Shown here one piece after another: positions 48,862 to 61,400 of a stretch of 64,000 nt of DNA. This stretch comes from Lepidurus packardi. Lineage: Eukaryota > Arthropoda > Branchiopoda > Notostraca > Triopsidae. The stretch's first letter is position 1. Each line of letters starts with the position of its first letter. Under the pieces are notes generated by a model, which made no database searches, was not told the origin of the DNA, and saw only the letters and a list, made by a program, of their open reading frames with translations. Where the stretch lies: contig JAKZAN010000004.1 in the NCBI GenBank assembly GCA_023053545.1, positions 3,658,001 to 3,722,000 on the forward strand, written 5' to 3'. A program made the translations under genes and the position numbers.

Positions 48862-51805
48862 TTAAGGCTTAGCAGTCGAACTGCTCAAAATGTCAGTAAA
48901 GTTTTCAGGCCGAAACATCATACGCGAGGATTTCAGAGAGTAATTCATTCCCAGCCAATCTTTCCTGGAAAATGACAAGATATAGTATACAAGCAAGCAT
49001 CTTTGCGCAAATTGAGTAATACTCTAATTACCAAACGATCCCTTCCAGAACTGCCTTTTGGACACCTTTCAAATTGACTCCGTTTAAATTGACGGTCGTA
49101 CAGCTGTTAAACCACCAACCACCCTTATACGAGGAAAAAAATAGAGATATAAAAGAAAATACTATTGACAATTCGTCCATACTTTATATTGATTGGCGCA
49201 ATTTGAAGCGGAAGCATTATCGTTGTCTTTGTCGTAAGTACTAAAACGTGATGCATTGTGGTATGCCAATGAATTACCAGCGTTCCCTTTATAGGACTCT
49301 CCTCGAAAGAATAGCGGAAAGCCTTCAGCTTCCGTGCCCACTCTAAAAGAATTGTAGCGAGCGAAACGTTTGTTTCCATCCCAATCTTCCACTTCAATGT
49401 ACAATTCGTATACAGTAGTCTTGTCGGAATTTGTCAAGGCCCACAGGAGTTCATTTCCCAGCCAGTATTCTCGGTCCAAGTCCCCAAACCCGCTCTTTTT
49501 ACGTCCGGGTCTTTTATTTATTTACTGAAAGTAGCTTTCGTATGTTTTTATGCTTACCTTGAAATCTACCCAGGGCCGGTTAAAAGCTTCGACAGGAAAA
49601 TAGTCGCCACGCGTTTGGAATTCCGTCCAGCCTCCACCTTCAAACTCCATATCGCAAACAATACGCCTGCATTGGCCGTTGGCCAATAAGGGCGGCTGTA
49701 TTATGTACATGCCCGACTTACAAGCAGCTTGCTTGCGTCGAATGTCGTGACAACTGTCTTCGAGTAGGAACTGACCTGTTGAAAGAGTTTCTACATTAAA
49801 GGAAATCAATTCCTTTGTTGAAAGATTTATTACGTTCGAAATCCATAACCGGACGGTTTCGAAAAACTTTGGTCTCGATTAATGGGCCCGGGCATAGATT
49901 AATCTTTGTAGTCTTGTTGGTTACATTGATGATCTCCAACAATATCTTTTCAACGTACTTTTGCATGGACCCACACTGAGCAGATCCCGGTATGACATGG
50001 GTATGGTCATCTAATATTTTTTGCTTGCTTGCTGCCAAAGTAGCGAAAATTTCCTGTAATTTTCGTGTCGAATTGGCTTCAATTTCCAACATAACCTTTT
50101 ATTTTTGAAGAATTAAGTTAAGAGCCTATATCTTTTGGGAAAATTCAGGTTCTTACTTTCCTCACTTGCGTCAATAAATGACCTGCATCGCTGCGTTGTT
50201 TATCCGCACTTGCACGAGTCTCGAGCATGAGCTGTTTTCAGAAAAAAATTAACCGTTTTAATGTCTTAAAAACCTCCCTCGTTGTGCATTCGTTATACAT
50301 TATGCACAATTTAACATTTACAAATAATCTAGGGACAAATAAAAAAACTAGAGTACCTTCTAAATATTGTTAGTTTTTGAAACTACCATTCAAACATTAC
50401 GAAGTGAGAGCTATATCCTTACCGTTTTAAGTTCCATTAATTCTTGAGCGATGGAAGGTACAGTATCTGCAGAGGGATTGTCACGTTGGACTTTGAGTGG
50501 TATATTAAACAGCGCAGTGTAATACTCCATGTTTAAATCGATAAGGGCAGGTATGGGGTCCAAATTTATTTTTGTGAATACATCTGGTTTAACAGTAAAG
50601 ATCTTATCCGTATAAACCAGATACTGACGACTTTTTCTTAGGTAATCAGCAGCGCGTTTCATTTGGAAAGCGTTGTCCAATTCATTCTGCACAATATCGT
50701 GCTTATCGAACCCACGAAAAGTCCTTTTCGACGTTAGCTCTGCTTCAAATTCTTCCAACATGCTTGGCCAAGATCGCAGCTTGTTGTCGGTGTGAAATAA
50801 GCGTTCCAAGAAGCTTTTCAAAATTTCTGGTATTAACTTGTTATCGTAGACTTCTTGAATATGCTTGGCCAACTTGTCTGGACGAGGTACATCAGATTGG
50901 TCCCAGAAAACTTCCTCCCAATTTTGATCGGAGAATTTGAAGGTCATCCTTCGTTCTTCAACGAGAAAACCATTTAAAAAGGCCAAAAGTTGGGTGGTAT
51001 GAAAGTGACTAGCTGGGAATATCCATTCCGACTTGTGTTGGGCTAGAACCAAATCTATAGATTGCGTAACAAGTAATTTTTCATCGTCTGCTGTTATATA
51101 CACAGCGCTTTGGTTAGGAAATTCTTGCTTTAATTGTCTATAAAATGCTCCTTGAGATAGGATGTCCGAGTGTATAGCAAATTTTCTTGTTTGTGATTGC
51201 TGATTTTGAAAACCGAAAATTAGGCTGAAGTTGTTAAACTGTTCTGGGTGGGTTTTCAACTGCTCAGCGAGTTCGTCGCATCGCTTGGCAGTTGGGCAAG
51301 CTAAGGTGAGGCGAGCTCGACCAGGGGACAGAGTAGTGGCGCGTCTTGTATTACTATGGAAGCCAAATTCGCGACAGTCCACACAACGCAACGCCATTAT
51401 TTCGACGGGCAATGCTTGTACTTGGTGGAGCTTTAAGGGTCCTTCGATAATATTTTGCAGGTAATCCAAAACAGCTTCTTGTACAGCTCGGTCCCACAAT
51501 CTTATCTCGAAAGTCATCTCGAATTGGAGAGTTAAAGGATTCCAAGCACTGGAAGCTGTGTTCGAAATTAGTTCGCATAAAGGAGCGAAATAAAACTTTT
51601 GTTCAGTCACAGGGAGTTTAGCATTTTTTACGTTTTCGTAAACAGCCATCTGGCTTTGACCATTTTCAAAATGATAGACAGGAATTGAAGAAATTCCAAC
51701 TTTCAACCAGGTATCCTCTCTAGGCTCAGAATACGACAGTTGCACTTGATTTACAAATAATGTTGCCGTTAGTAGAACTACTAATGTGATGTCCTCGGCG
51801 AGCAT
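48862..51805 (-). CDS. Secreted fibrinogen-related protein with long unassigned N-terminal region
   Basis: The chosen start at 51805 gives a signal peptide MLAEDITLVVLLTATLFVNQ; the frame is open further upstream but that sequence is not signal-like. Exon 1 (to about 50420) encodes about 460 residues with no family I recognise, including TFEIRLWDRAVQEAVLDYLQ and QVQALPVEIMALRC. Small exons at 50.1-50.23 kb add helical, coiled-coil-like sequence. The C-terminal fibrinogen domain runs from DSCHDIRRKQAACKSGMYII through CDMEFEGGGWTEFQTRGD, YWLGNELLWALT, DWDGNKRFARYNSF, ASNCANQYK-GGWWFNSCTT, to DWLGMNYSLKSSRMMFRP and the stop at 48862-48864. Introns are short (one 66 bases at about 49.8 kb). Arthropod proteins with this domain bind sugars or microbes; that role is inferred. 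Domain order is signal, unknown region, coil, FReD. Confidence 0.85.
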
Positions 51806-52384
51806 CTTTGCTTCTTGTGGGGACACTATTTGAAACCTTACTAAGCTCTCGAATGAGATGCTCCGTTCCTTCCCAATGTTTGTGATGTGAAATTTATCTA
51901 CAACGGACGAGATGTGCGTTATGTTCGCTGGATGAACTCTGTAACAGGATACCGTACATAGTTTATCGTAATACATGCTTATGATACGCATTGATATCAC
52001 ATTGCGGATAGTTTTTTTTTCTATATTACCAGTTGGCTCGGTTTTTATGTAGTATATACTAATTAATTATTTTCGTAAAATTCCTTCGACTGAAAAAGTC
52101 AAACAGAGAGTTAGTCGCTAGGTGGAGAAGCCTTCGGTTCCTAACAATGAACTTGCGCGATCCGATTCTACACCTCCAAATCTCCCGCCGTCCAAAATTC
52201 CCTTTGCCAAAGCGTATGTATCTACGGTGCTGCCAACTAGAAAAACTACGCCACAACTACGAGCCTCATCGCAAGTTTCGTTGCTTTGCCACCTTTGTCA
52301 GTATTCCGCGTTTGCTCACTGTTTGTAAACATTATAGAACGTAAATGCCGGACGAGTATTACTGTGAAAAATAAAACAAGAATC

Positions 52385-53320
52385 ATGAGCGGAAAGTTAT
52401 CAAGAGACTTGCCAGGATCTATGGACGTTGAAGACGAAGCTATGCAAACTGAGATAGAGCTCTCTCGTCTCATTGAGCACTGCATTTTGGCAGAGCGCTC
52501 TCAACAAGCAGATGAATCTGGATTCAAAACCGAGTCGACTGCTGAAAAACCTGAAGATCTGCCCAAATCTTTGATAGCGACTAACTTACCGCGATGTGTA
52601 TTTCAGGATCTTACTATCAAAGTAACTAAGAATTGCGTGACTTCAATTCAATCAATTAATGAGACTTAATGTGACTTAACTATATATCCATTCCAGAGGG
52701 AATTTGAAGATCTGTTCATGGGATATGATAACACTGCAACTTTCCATTACCTTAAAAGTTTCAGACGTGCCCGTATCGATTTCACTTCTCCTTCTGCAAC
52801 TGCAGCTGACGCAGCCCGGATTCATTTGCATCAATCTGTCTTTGCTGGCTCTCCAATCAATGTTTACTTCGCTCAGGTAACTTAAGAAATTGACTCCCAA
52901 CAAAGAGCAACTGTCGTTCTTAACGTTCGGAATCTTTACAGCCTATAATCCTCAAGAGTGCTACAGCTCAGCAGGCCTACTTACAACTACCACCACCAGT
53001 ACGGCAATTCTTAATCTCCCCGCCTGCTTCACCTCCCGTCGACTGGGCTCCAGGTCCTGAATCTGAGCCGATCATAAATTACGATTTGCTAGCTGCATTA
53101 GCAAAGCTAGGACCAGGTAGGAATTTCCCCTTTCTATCTTTCCGCGATACTAACTGAATATTTCTAAAACCATTTTTCAAAAGGTGAAGCCCATGAATTG
53201 CATCCTTCTTCAGAAAGCCATCCAAGCATTGTAGTCCACGTTTGTGGGGAAGAAGTGGACGATTCGTTGACTGGCGGTGGTGGCAAGATTGCCCCTACGA
53301 AGTGTCCTCAACGCAAGTAA
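52385..53320 (+). CDS. RCAN: Regulator of calcineurin (calcipressin)
   Basis: This protein binds and modulates calcineurin. ATG 52385 gives [20 protein letters not shown]; the frame is open upstream but this start lies in the best position. The RRM-like domain reads [62 protein letters not shown]. The family signature is [13 protein letters not shown], with [15 protein letters not shown] and a PxIxIT-like [15 protein letters not shown] near the end. There are four exons with short introns, and all key motifs are present. Total about 230 residues. The gene converges on sestrin. Confidence 0.95.
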
Positions 53321-54540
53321 AATAAGAAGAAAAAAACTAAAAACAAACCCTTCTAAGTCATGCAATGCAAATTAATGTCTAAAATTCAGCACTGGGCTAA
53401 AAATTAACCCGGTTTCTTTTTTTCTCGCCTCCAAATACAATGTTCCAAGAAAACCTATGGCGCTTTCACTTTTTGTGTTGTTCACAATATAACATATTAC
53501 ATTGGTTCATGACAAAAAAATTCCCTTGTTTTTTTTGTTTTGAAAAATGTAGATGGGGGATTTTGTTTACAAAATTCAAGGGTCAAGACTAAAACTTAGC
53601 TTTGCCGCACATAGCATAACCGCCCCCCTTTTTCAAGAATACCACTGGACTTTTCAAGTTTTTATCTTTCTTTTCATTTTGTAATCCAGTATAGAAGCCC
53701 TAAGATAGACTTGGACTTCACAACTTCCCCAAATCTGAAACCTAACCTGAACTTTCATTCGCCGTAAATTCTGTAACATCGAGATCCACAGAAAAGTTTA
53801 TAACTTGTAAGCTTGACTCTTTTACATTATATTTTTCTTTTTTTTTCTTTCAAGTTAGGTTTAACCTGAGGGACTTTTCACAATAGATCACATTCAATAA
53901 ATCAAAGAGAATTGCAACGGGAAGGGGAGGGGGGTGGTTGGAGGTTTTCCGAAATTCACAAACACAATATCGCAGCCTCTTCACAATCTTCCATTAGTTT
54001 TTTCCTTAAAGAAGAAGCTACCCCAGCATCACATTGGCCTTTCAACGACTAAGAACGTGCAAGTTGATTTCCTTATCCTTTGAAATTCACATGAAGCAAA
54101 AGGGGCCAAAGATTTCCAACCCGGTTTTATTTTGTACTACCGGCTTGAAAACGTTAAAATCCATTACTAAGAATAAATGAAAGACTTATGTCGCAGCCAC
54201 GTTACTGGCCCTAATGAATAATATAATGTCCCTGAAGTGAATTTGTTGGTTCTGTCCGCACCTGCGTTTGCTGCTTTACTTCATATGCAATAAAAGGTAA
54301 AAAAAAGTCTGAGAGGTTCAAAAAATGGTTTGGCAATTTTTCCACAGCCAAAGCATTGATTAAGAGGTTTCAATGAAACAAATTTTGCTTAGCAGGGACA
54401 GACCTGAAACCTGTTTCTTTCTTTTAACAAGGGACTCGTGTGTTACTTGCTTATTATGGGATTTAAACACAAGAATGACGCGACGTCGTTGGGAGGTTTT
54501 AAGAAACAAATAAGACGTAAAAATTCGGACAAACAATTTC
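53321..54540. other. RCAN 3' UTR and sestrin 3' flank
   Basis: A long AT-rich non-coding stretch. AATAAA at 53897 and another at 54289 could end RCAN transcripts, giving a 3' UTR of roughly 0.6-1 kb. Sestrin transcripts end here from the other side. No gene seen. Confidence 0.5.
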
Positions 54541-57500
54541 CTAAGTCATATGTTTCATGACCGCTCGTAGAGCATACAGCATTTCCGCTTGCATTCGAGC
54601 CTCTAACATCATGAGATTGACATGAATCTATTTCCAAAATTAATCATTTTAATTAGAAAGCCATTACACAAATTCCATAAATAAATATTACTTTTTCCGA
54701 ATGGCGGAATTCCTTCAAGACGCTATCGTAATCTTTGCGCGTTGCACGTTCCGGATAACAGACCACGCTTTTAATATATGCTTTAAGCGAACGTTCCAGC
54801 AGTTGATTGACTTCCCCATAATCGTAATCGTCATGCCTAAAACGAGGTAATTCAATGAATTAGAGAATTCCCAAAACATGTTTTGGAAAAGAGTAAATTA
54901 TTGCGTTTCCAAACGCAAATAGCCATACAAAAATCGAGTTCATCATCTTTTTTTTACAATGAGCTGGTTTAATTGTTTGAGTTTTTTTTTTTTACTTGTC
55001 AACAAATAAAAAATATTTCTTGACGTGTTGCAATTGAATTGCTTTAAAAACTCTTCCTGATCCATTTTTTTTAAAGGTAGAGCAGCTATTGCCTTTTTTT
55101 GTATGTCACAGGAAACTCTCAAAGTAAATTACCTAATCCCGAACATGCATTGAATGTAATTCCAGATGGCGCGGCGAAAACGGGAAGTATCAACATCACG
55201 GCGGGAGCCCATGGTATAATATGTGAGATGGTACGTCAGCCTGAACTTGTCGTCAAGCAGATAGCCTACGTCATTGTAGAGCCGGTTGACAAGGGAAAAG
55301 GCATGATCATCCCAGGAGTAATCTTGAATACGGAAAGTGGGAATGTCCGACACTTCACCTCGCCGGGCAAAGTCCTGGTACTGGAAACCCGGTTCTTGTA
55401 TGAGACCTGCCCAACGCGAGACGTGCGGCCGGGAAGTCGTCAACGACACCACAGCCAATTCCGCATTCTGACTCTCCACATTTTCATATCGTTTGTTCTG
55501 TTCTTCGGGAGTGCATTCTTCTTGCCTTTCGGAAAGTGTTTTCATCCTTTGCATTAGCGTGTCAACGCCCACTTCAAAGTCCGAGCCAGTCGGGGACGAA
55601 GAAACGCTACGGACAGGCGATTTAGGTGACCCATTGGCACTCGCAATTCCTTTAACTGCTAAAAAAAAAATTGGCAAAATCAATCAATCTATATCTCTTT
55701 ACATCTTTTATTGAGTACGGTGCAGGTGAATGGAAAAAAAAATTATTTGACGACCGTTCAAACACTGATCCGGAATAATTACCATAGACGGCGTTTCTGG
55801 GCGAGGAAGACCTGTTTCTGGGGGAGGAAGACCCGTTTAGAGGTGAGCTTGCAGCGTCTGGTGATGCTTTGGTAGGCGTGTCTGGATCCTTGGGAGGTTC
55901 GGCTTCTCCATCGCCAATTCCACAACCGAATACGAAGGAAGACAAAGCATGGAAATGTGCTAGCAAGAGCAACGCATGAACCAGTTCTCCTAACGACCAA
56001 CTATCACTGCCTTTGGTCAGCCTCTACGTTTTTTTTTTTTTTTTTTTTTTTTAAAGAAAAAGGGAAAAAACGCATTAGTTAAACCGCGGTATACATTACT
56101 TGAATTATACACTAAAATAGCGTGCCTTTAAAACTTAACCATAGCGTAACTGCCAATTTTCCTTGTTTACCGAAATATAAATTAATTAATTAATTAATGC
56201 GAGACGCCGCTTAAAAAATGCGCAAGTTGCCAGCGTTAATAAAACCTCAAAAGTTAAGCAAAACACGAATAGCTTTTCTCGAATCCCCCTAGCCCAAACG
56301 CTGGCACGTCCAGAAATCGTTAAATAAAAATAAAAACAAAATAAAACAGTTCTAATTTTATACAAACAAGCGTAAAAGAAAAAAAAATAGATTTAAAAAC
56401 CATTTTAAAGCTGTACGCGGTCAAGTTTGTGTAAACTGTCTTACAAAAATAGTTGGTTCGACGACTGTCTTTTCTTCCATTCCATTGAATGCTAAATTCT
56501 CCTAGTGAACCCCGTAAAGTTCGAGCCCAACTCGAAACCCAAACTCATTTCAAGTCGAGGCCAGGAAAATAAAACACAGAAAAGGATACAGGCCGCCCCC
56601 CATCCCCCCTTTTTAGACTGGGTAACCAAACTGGATCTAACAAGTTTGGATGACTTCAACTGCGTCTCGCCTGAGTTAGCATGGTCCACGCGTACGCGAT
56701 GGGTATACACACATGTCCGATTTGACTTCTTTCAAACAACTCCAAGGATGCGCAAATTCTTTAATTAACTTTAACCGCTTTTCCAAACTTGATTTCTAAA
56801 GCCATCCCCATCCCCCTCAACCCTAACAAAACTCGACAATACTTTGACGAAAAATTAAGAATAGAAGTAATCATAAGAGGATTACATTTTTTTTCTTGCA
56901 AAAATGACTGTTTTCTAGTTTTAAACGTACTTCAATGTGTTTTTTGTTGATCAGCCAAGGTCGATGGGCTAAAACCTTATTCACTTCATACAAATCACGG
57001 AGTTTATTGGGGATACGGTCCAAGCCTTTCAGCCATTCTTCGTCGCCGCCCTGCGCGATGAACTCTTCAGTTTGTTGTTCCATCAAATACGTACACTGGT
57101 GACGTCCAGCCGCCTAGGAAGATAAACCCATAAATTTTAATTTGTTTTTCTAATCGGTCAAACAGTCAAATCGGTCTAACCCCACAAGTCCTAACTGTAA
57201 GACCCAAGAATTTGTTTTAGGCTATCCAAGCCAAATGGCTAGTTTTTTTTTAATACTTATTTTCATCTTTCCAAAAAAAAAGAATAAAAACCTAACCGGT
57301 TCCTGAACTTTTATTTTATTCAACTGCGCAATTCAAGCACAAAGTACACCCCTGGAATCCTTGTAACTGGCACAGCTGCGCTTCAAGTCGAGTAACAATC
57401 TTCGGAAAAGAAAAAACTTAAGAAAGAGAAAAAAAACAGCAAACAACAACTATTGCAGCTGGCATCGTTGATGACAAAATGGTGTCAGCTTAGTAGTAAC

Positions 57501-58467
57501 AACTTGGGAACTTGTAACGTGACTTTGGAGCATGCCAAAAAAACGAAACTAAGATACCACAGCACAAAAGCTACCAAAAAGTAAAACTATCGGGTCAAGT
57601 CAAGCGTGAAGTGTCGAGAACCAATTGGCAAAATGATTGTCTCTTTAAACTCTCGTTTTTATTGTATGGCGAAATCCGGATTTCCATTTCTCAACTTCAA
57701 CTGTCTGTAAGAAACCCTTGCGTTTGTGCCAGATTTGATTGCGGCTCCACGTTCTGCTCCATACGGGACTCTGAGATTACTTCTCAACGTCTGTCCTTAT
57801 CGTTAAAAAACACAGTCTATTAAAAAAGATTTAAAAAAACCTATTCAGTGCCGGCCGACAAAATACTTGGCAACAATTAAGGTATAAAGTTTAGAACGTC
57901 CAAGGGTTCACAGATAACTCCATTATGTAACTCATCCCATATCAGGAATAAATGCAGTTTTAATTCATTACTTCCAGGCCGTTTTAAATCACGGAATCAT
58001 TGAATTATATTCCTCACCAAATTAAATAAGAAAAATATTCTTGTCATATATTGTAAAAAAAAAAATGGTTATTCCGATTCTAGCTCAAGAGGTTAAACTT
58101 TGAGGTAGTCGAAGAATGTCAAACGCTGTCGGTTTTATAAACCTTGGACCCAAAAGTTGTTTACAAATTTTGACCACGACTTGACGTCCTTTTTGATAAC
58201 GGCACTTTTTTAAACTTTTTTTTTGTCTGTGAGAATGAACAAAATCAGAAAATATTCTGTCTCTTCGACTTGACTTAACATATTAAGAATTACCATAATA
58301 GCGATGTAGTGACGATAAGGAAAAGGCAAGGGCCCATCTCCACGTAAGATGAAGTTGTGCGTTCGAAGAAAGATTTCCAGGTATTGAGGGTGGTAGGCCA
58401 TGACTTGTGATACTCGTTCTGGACGTCCAGGACAATGCATAGGATCGGGCATTAAAGCATGGCCAGC
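54541..58467 (-). CDS. SESN: Sestrin (5' end not found)
   Basis: Stress-induced inhibitor of mTORC1 through GATOR2. Exons seen from 5' to 3': [20 protein letters not shown] with [20 protein letters not shown] and [11 protein letters not shown] (from 58467); [20 protein letters not shown] with [37 protein letters not shown] with [14 protein letters not shown] and a Ser/Pro-rich linker; [20 protein letters not shown] with [35 protein letters not shown]; and [20 protein letters not shown] ending RAVMKHMT at stop 54541-54543. The N-terminal ~100 residues of vertebrate sestrins have no counterpart; an upstream exon must exist above 58467. Compared with human SESN2, Cys125 and Tyr127 are kept, but His132 is Gln and Trp444 is Leu ([11 protein letters not shown]); Glu451 is kept. 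Confidence 0.92.
56033..56054. repeat. Poly-T tract in a sestrin intron
   Basis: A run of about 22 T residues; a homopolymer, possibly length-variable. Confidence 0.8.
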
Positions 58468-61400
58468 CTATAGAGGGAAAGAATGAAAAAAGGATTTGAT
58501 TAAGAATGTGATGGACTGAAACGTATCTGACAAAGAATTATAAACTTTCATAGGTTATACCACAACTGCGTACTTTTTTAGGTAGGAAACCGAAATAATG
58601 TTTATCGCATTAAGACACGTGGAAGCTAATGTCGCAATTATGTTGTTGTTGTCGGGCTGCGCAAGTACATGACAACGTGGTACACGTTCTACTTTCAGTA
58701 GCTCTTCTTGGCACATGTTCAAGGATATGGACATAACCATGAAACAAGGAAATGCTATAAAAAATGCTGCTTGTTGATCAGCAAAAGACCTTCAACGGCT
58801 AAGCCCGCATCCGATATGTATACAAATGCAGCATCCGTAATTAAATATTAAATTTAATCGCACTAAGGAATAAACCGTCAAGGCGACTAGGTTTCCATAA
58901 TCTTAATTTCCATAAAGTTTAATCGACTTAAAACCTTCACATGAACTGATTTATATCTAAGAATCAATGGTTTGGTGGTTATACTTCAATGCTCTTATGC
59001 ATATTTGAACCAAAAACTGTTTTGGTGAAATCGGACTATTCAAACTTTGTCTTTCAAGACATTTGCATGAACGTCCCGAAATTGAATGCTATGTCCTTGA
59101 TGCAATATCGGATGTGTATACGCCAACCCAGTTTACCTTGTCCTCCATACAGTCCAAATCTCTTAGGTCTCTCTTGTGAATTTGAGTTGTTACTAACGGG
59201 CAGACTATCCGTCAAACCAACCAGGAAACAAGCAATCAGTTAGCAAGTTAGGACATTTCCTGCTGTTCCAGGCCGACCTGGAAATCACCAAGGTACTAAT
59301 CTCTGCGGACACCTGAACACGCTTCAACACGTTTGCCCGTATATAAGCCTTGTTCATTCCTGCCTAGGCCCCAATTGGAGTCTCACAGGACATTACACGA
59401 TGCTTCCAACTCTTCGGACATCAGGTCATGTCTATACACTTTGCTTAGTTGCCGCACCCATGCTCATTTGCATAAGCTTGTTCTCCTCAAGAGAAGAGAC
59501 CGGAAGTTACATCTACAGAATAAATTTTATCGCCAATTAGGGAAAAAAGAGGTTCTAAACATTCCTATCATTTGCGTATCAAGAAAAGCATATGAATTTT
59601 TTTTAAGGAAATGCAATTTTCCTACAGTAGCGGTTTGATTTCTTAGTTGTGCTTAATAAGTACTGCAATTACAACATTTGATCTTAAGGCATTCGCCGAA
59701 TTTAAGTCAGGAAAAAAGTAAAAAGGTTGTCATGGATTGTATAAACTTACCTTTGGACATTCATGTATTCTATTACATAAACTGACCCAACATACAGTAT
59801 TTCTGTCTGCCCGTTTCAGCCAAGTTCCTCCCCCCCCCCCCCCCAAAAAAAAAAAAAAAAAAAAAATAAACGCTCGCACCTAGCCCCTGTATTCCCTCAC
59901 TGGAGAAATTACCTTTTAAAAGGCTTATGCAACTGTCATCTACCTTTTCCTCATCAATTTTCCCACAGAGAAACTTGAACTTTTAAATAAAAAAATTGAG
60001 AGACCAATTAGAGCTGAGACTAATTCCATCTGGTTTTCCTTAGCGAGCAAAATCTGACGCAAACGAACAGCTAGGGAATTCCCTCGTTACTTCTTCTAAG
60101 TTGACCAAATATACAAGGACTTCAGACATAGGCACGCGGCAAAGATAAAGGCAATCCCCCCCTCTACGTGGGGAAACACTTCTTAAGACTGGCTGTAAGT
60201 CCAAACGTGACTCAATTTTACTGGTGTTATTCGTGCTAACATGACGGACAAAGGCGATTGACAAAGAGAATAAGCTAAAAAAAACCCACAGAAAAGCTCC
60301 GTTAGGTCCGATACACGCTGACTAAAAAAGTGACGCAAGCAAAGTGAACTTGAGGGTTTCGAAACAAAGAAACAAGAGAAACGCCGGCCACTTCTCGCTA
60401 CTGCCAGAACTCTCGGAAAACCCACCAGGGCTTAATTAGAAACTATTAAAGTTTGCACGGAGTATCAATGCAAACTTGTGTGCTTATGTCGTCGTTCGAC
60501 TTACAATACGGAAAGAAATACTATGACAAATGAAACTTAAAAATGGTCCCCAGCTACTATAATAAAATCACAAGCTGATCACAAAATACAAAATTTGTCT
60601 AGGGACAGCTTTAAAAGCAGGTCAAAAAACTTACTAAAGCTTTTAGACAAAATCTATTAAAAATTATTAAAGCTTTTAGCTCCAGAAGGGACTTTGGTCT
60701 TTCGTTTTCAAATTAGAAGAACGGCAACGACCGAAACAGAGGGATTCTTGGACAATCGATTTCATACAAAGAATCGGTGATGTTAAACGTTTAATTACAG
60801 CGCTATTATTTGCTGAAAAAGTGTTCATAATGGAACAAATAATTGACAGTGTGGGCGATACGTGAATCGAACGTTTTCTCGTTACTAGGAGTCATTAGTA
60901 ATGGAAGGCAGTAACGTACGGTCTACGGTAGGCCGGTTGGCCTTTAGGACATTTTGTTCTCCTTTGCTGTTACTAGGCAGACCACAAACCTTTGTGCTTA
61001 CCTCAGAATGCCCCATGATTGTCAACGTTTTGGAATCCACAAATCCTGACGGTTTAAGAAACGTTCCAACACTCTCCAAATAATACAGTTAAATCACGCC
61101 AATTGGAATTGAAACAAAATTCCTTTGTTAACACCAAATGGGAGTTTTTCTTCCCCTTCTTTTTACGTAATGTAAGTAACTGAGCAACTTGGTGACTGCA
61201 AGACGAATTCTTGTACCACTTGATCTTTTCCTTTAGAAGCCCGTCACATTTATTGTTCACTCTTCAAAACAATTTCAAAACTAAGTAAAAAAAATCGGCC
61301 CCGAAAAGTTATTAAACTAACAGGCTCTGAACTAACGCTCTGACATCAACAGTCTTTCGGGCAAGACTGCACAAGGGAACAAAGACCCTTGCTGAAGAGC

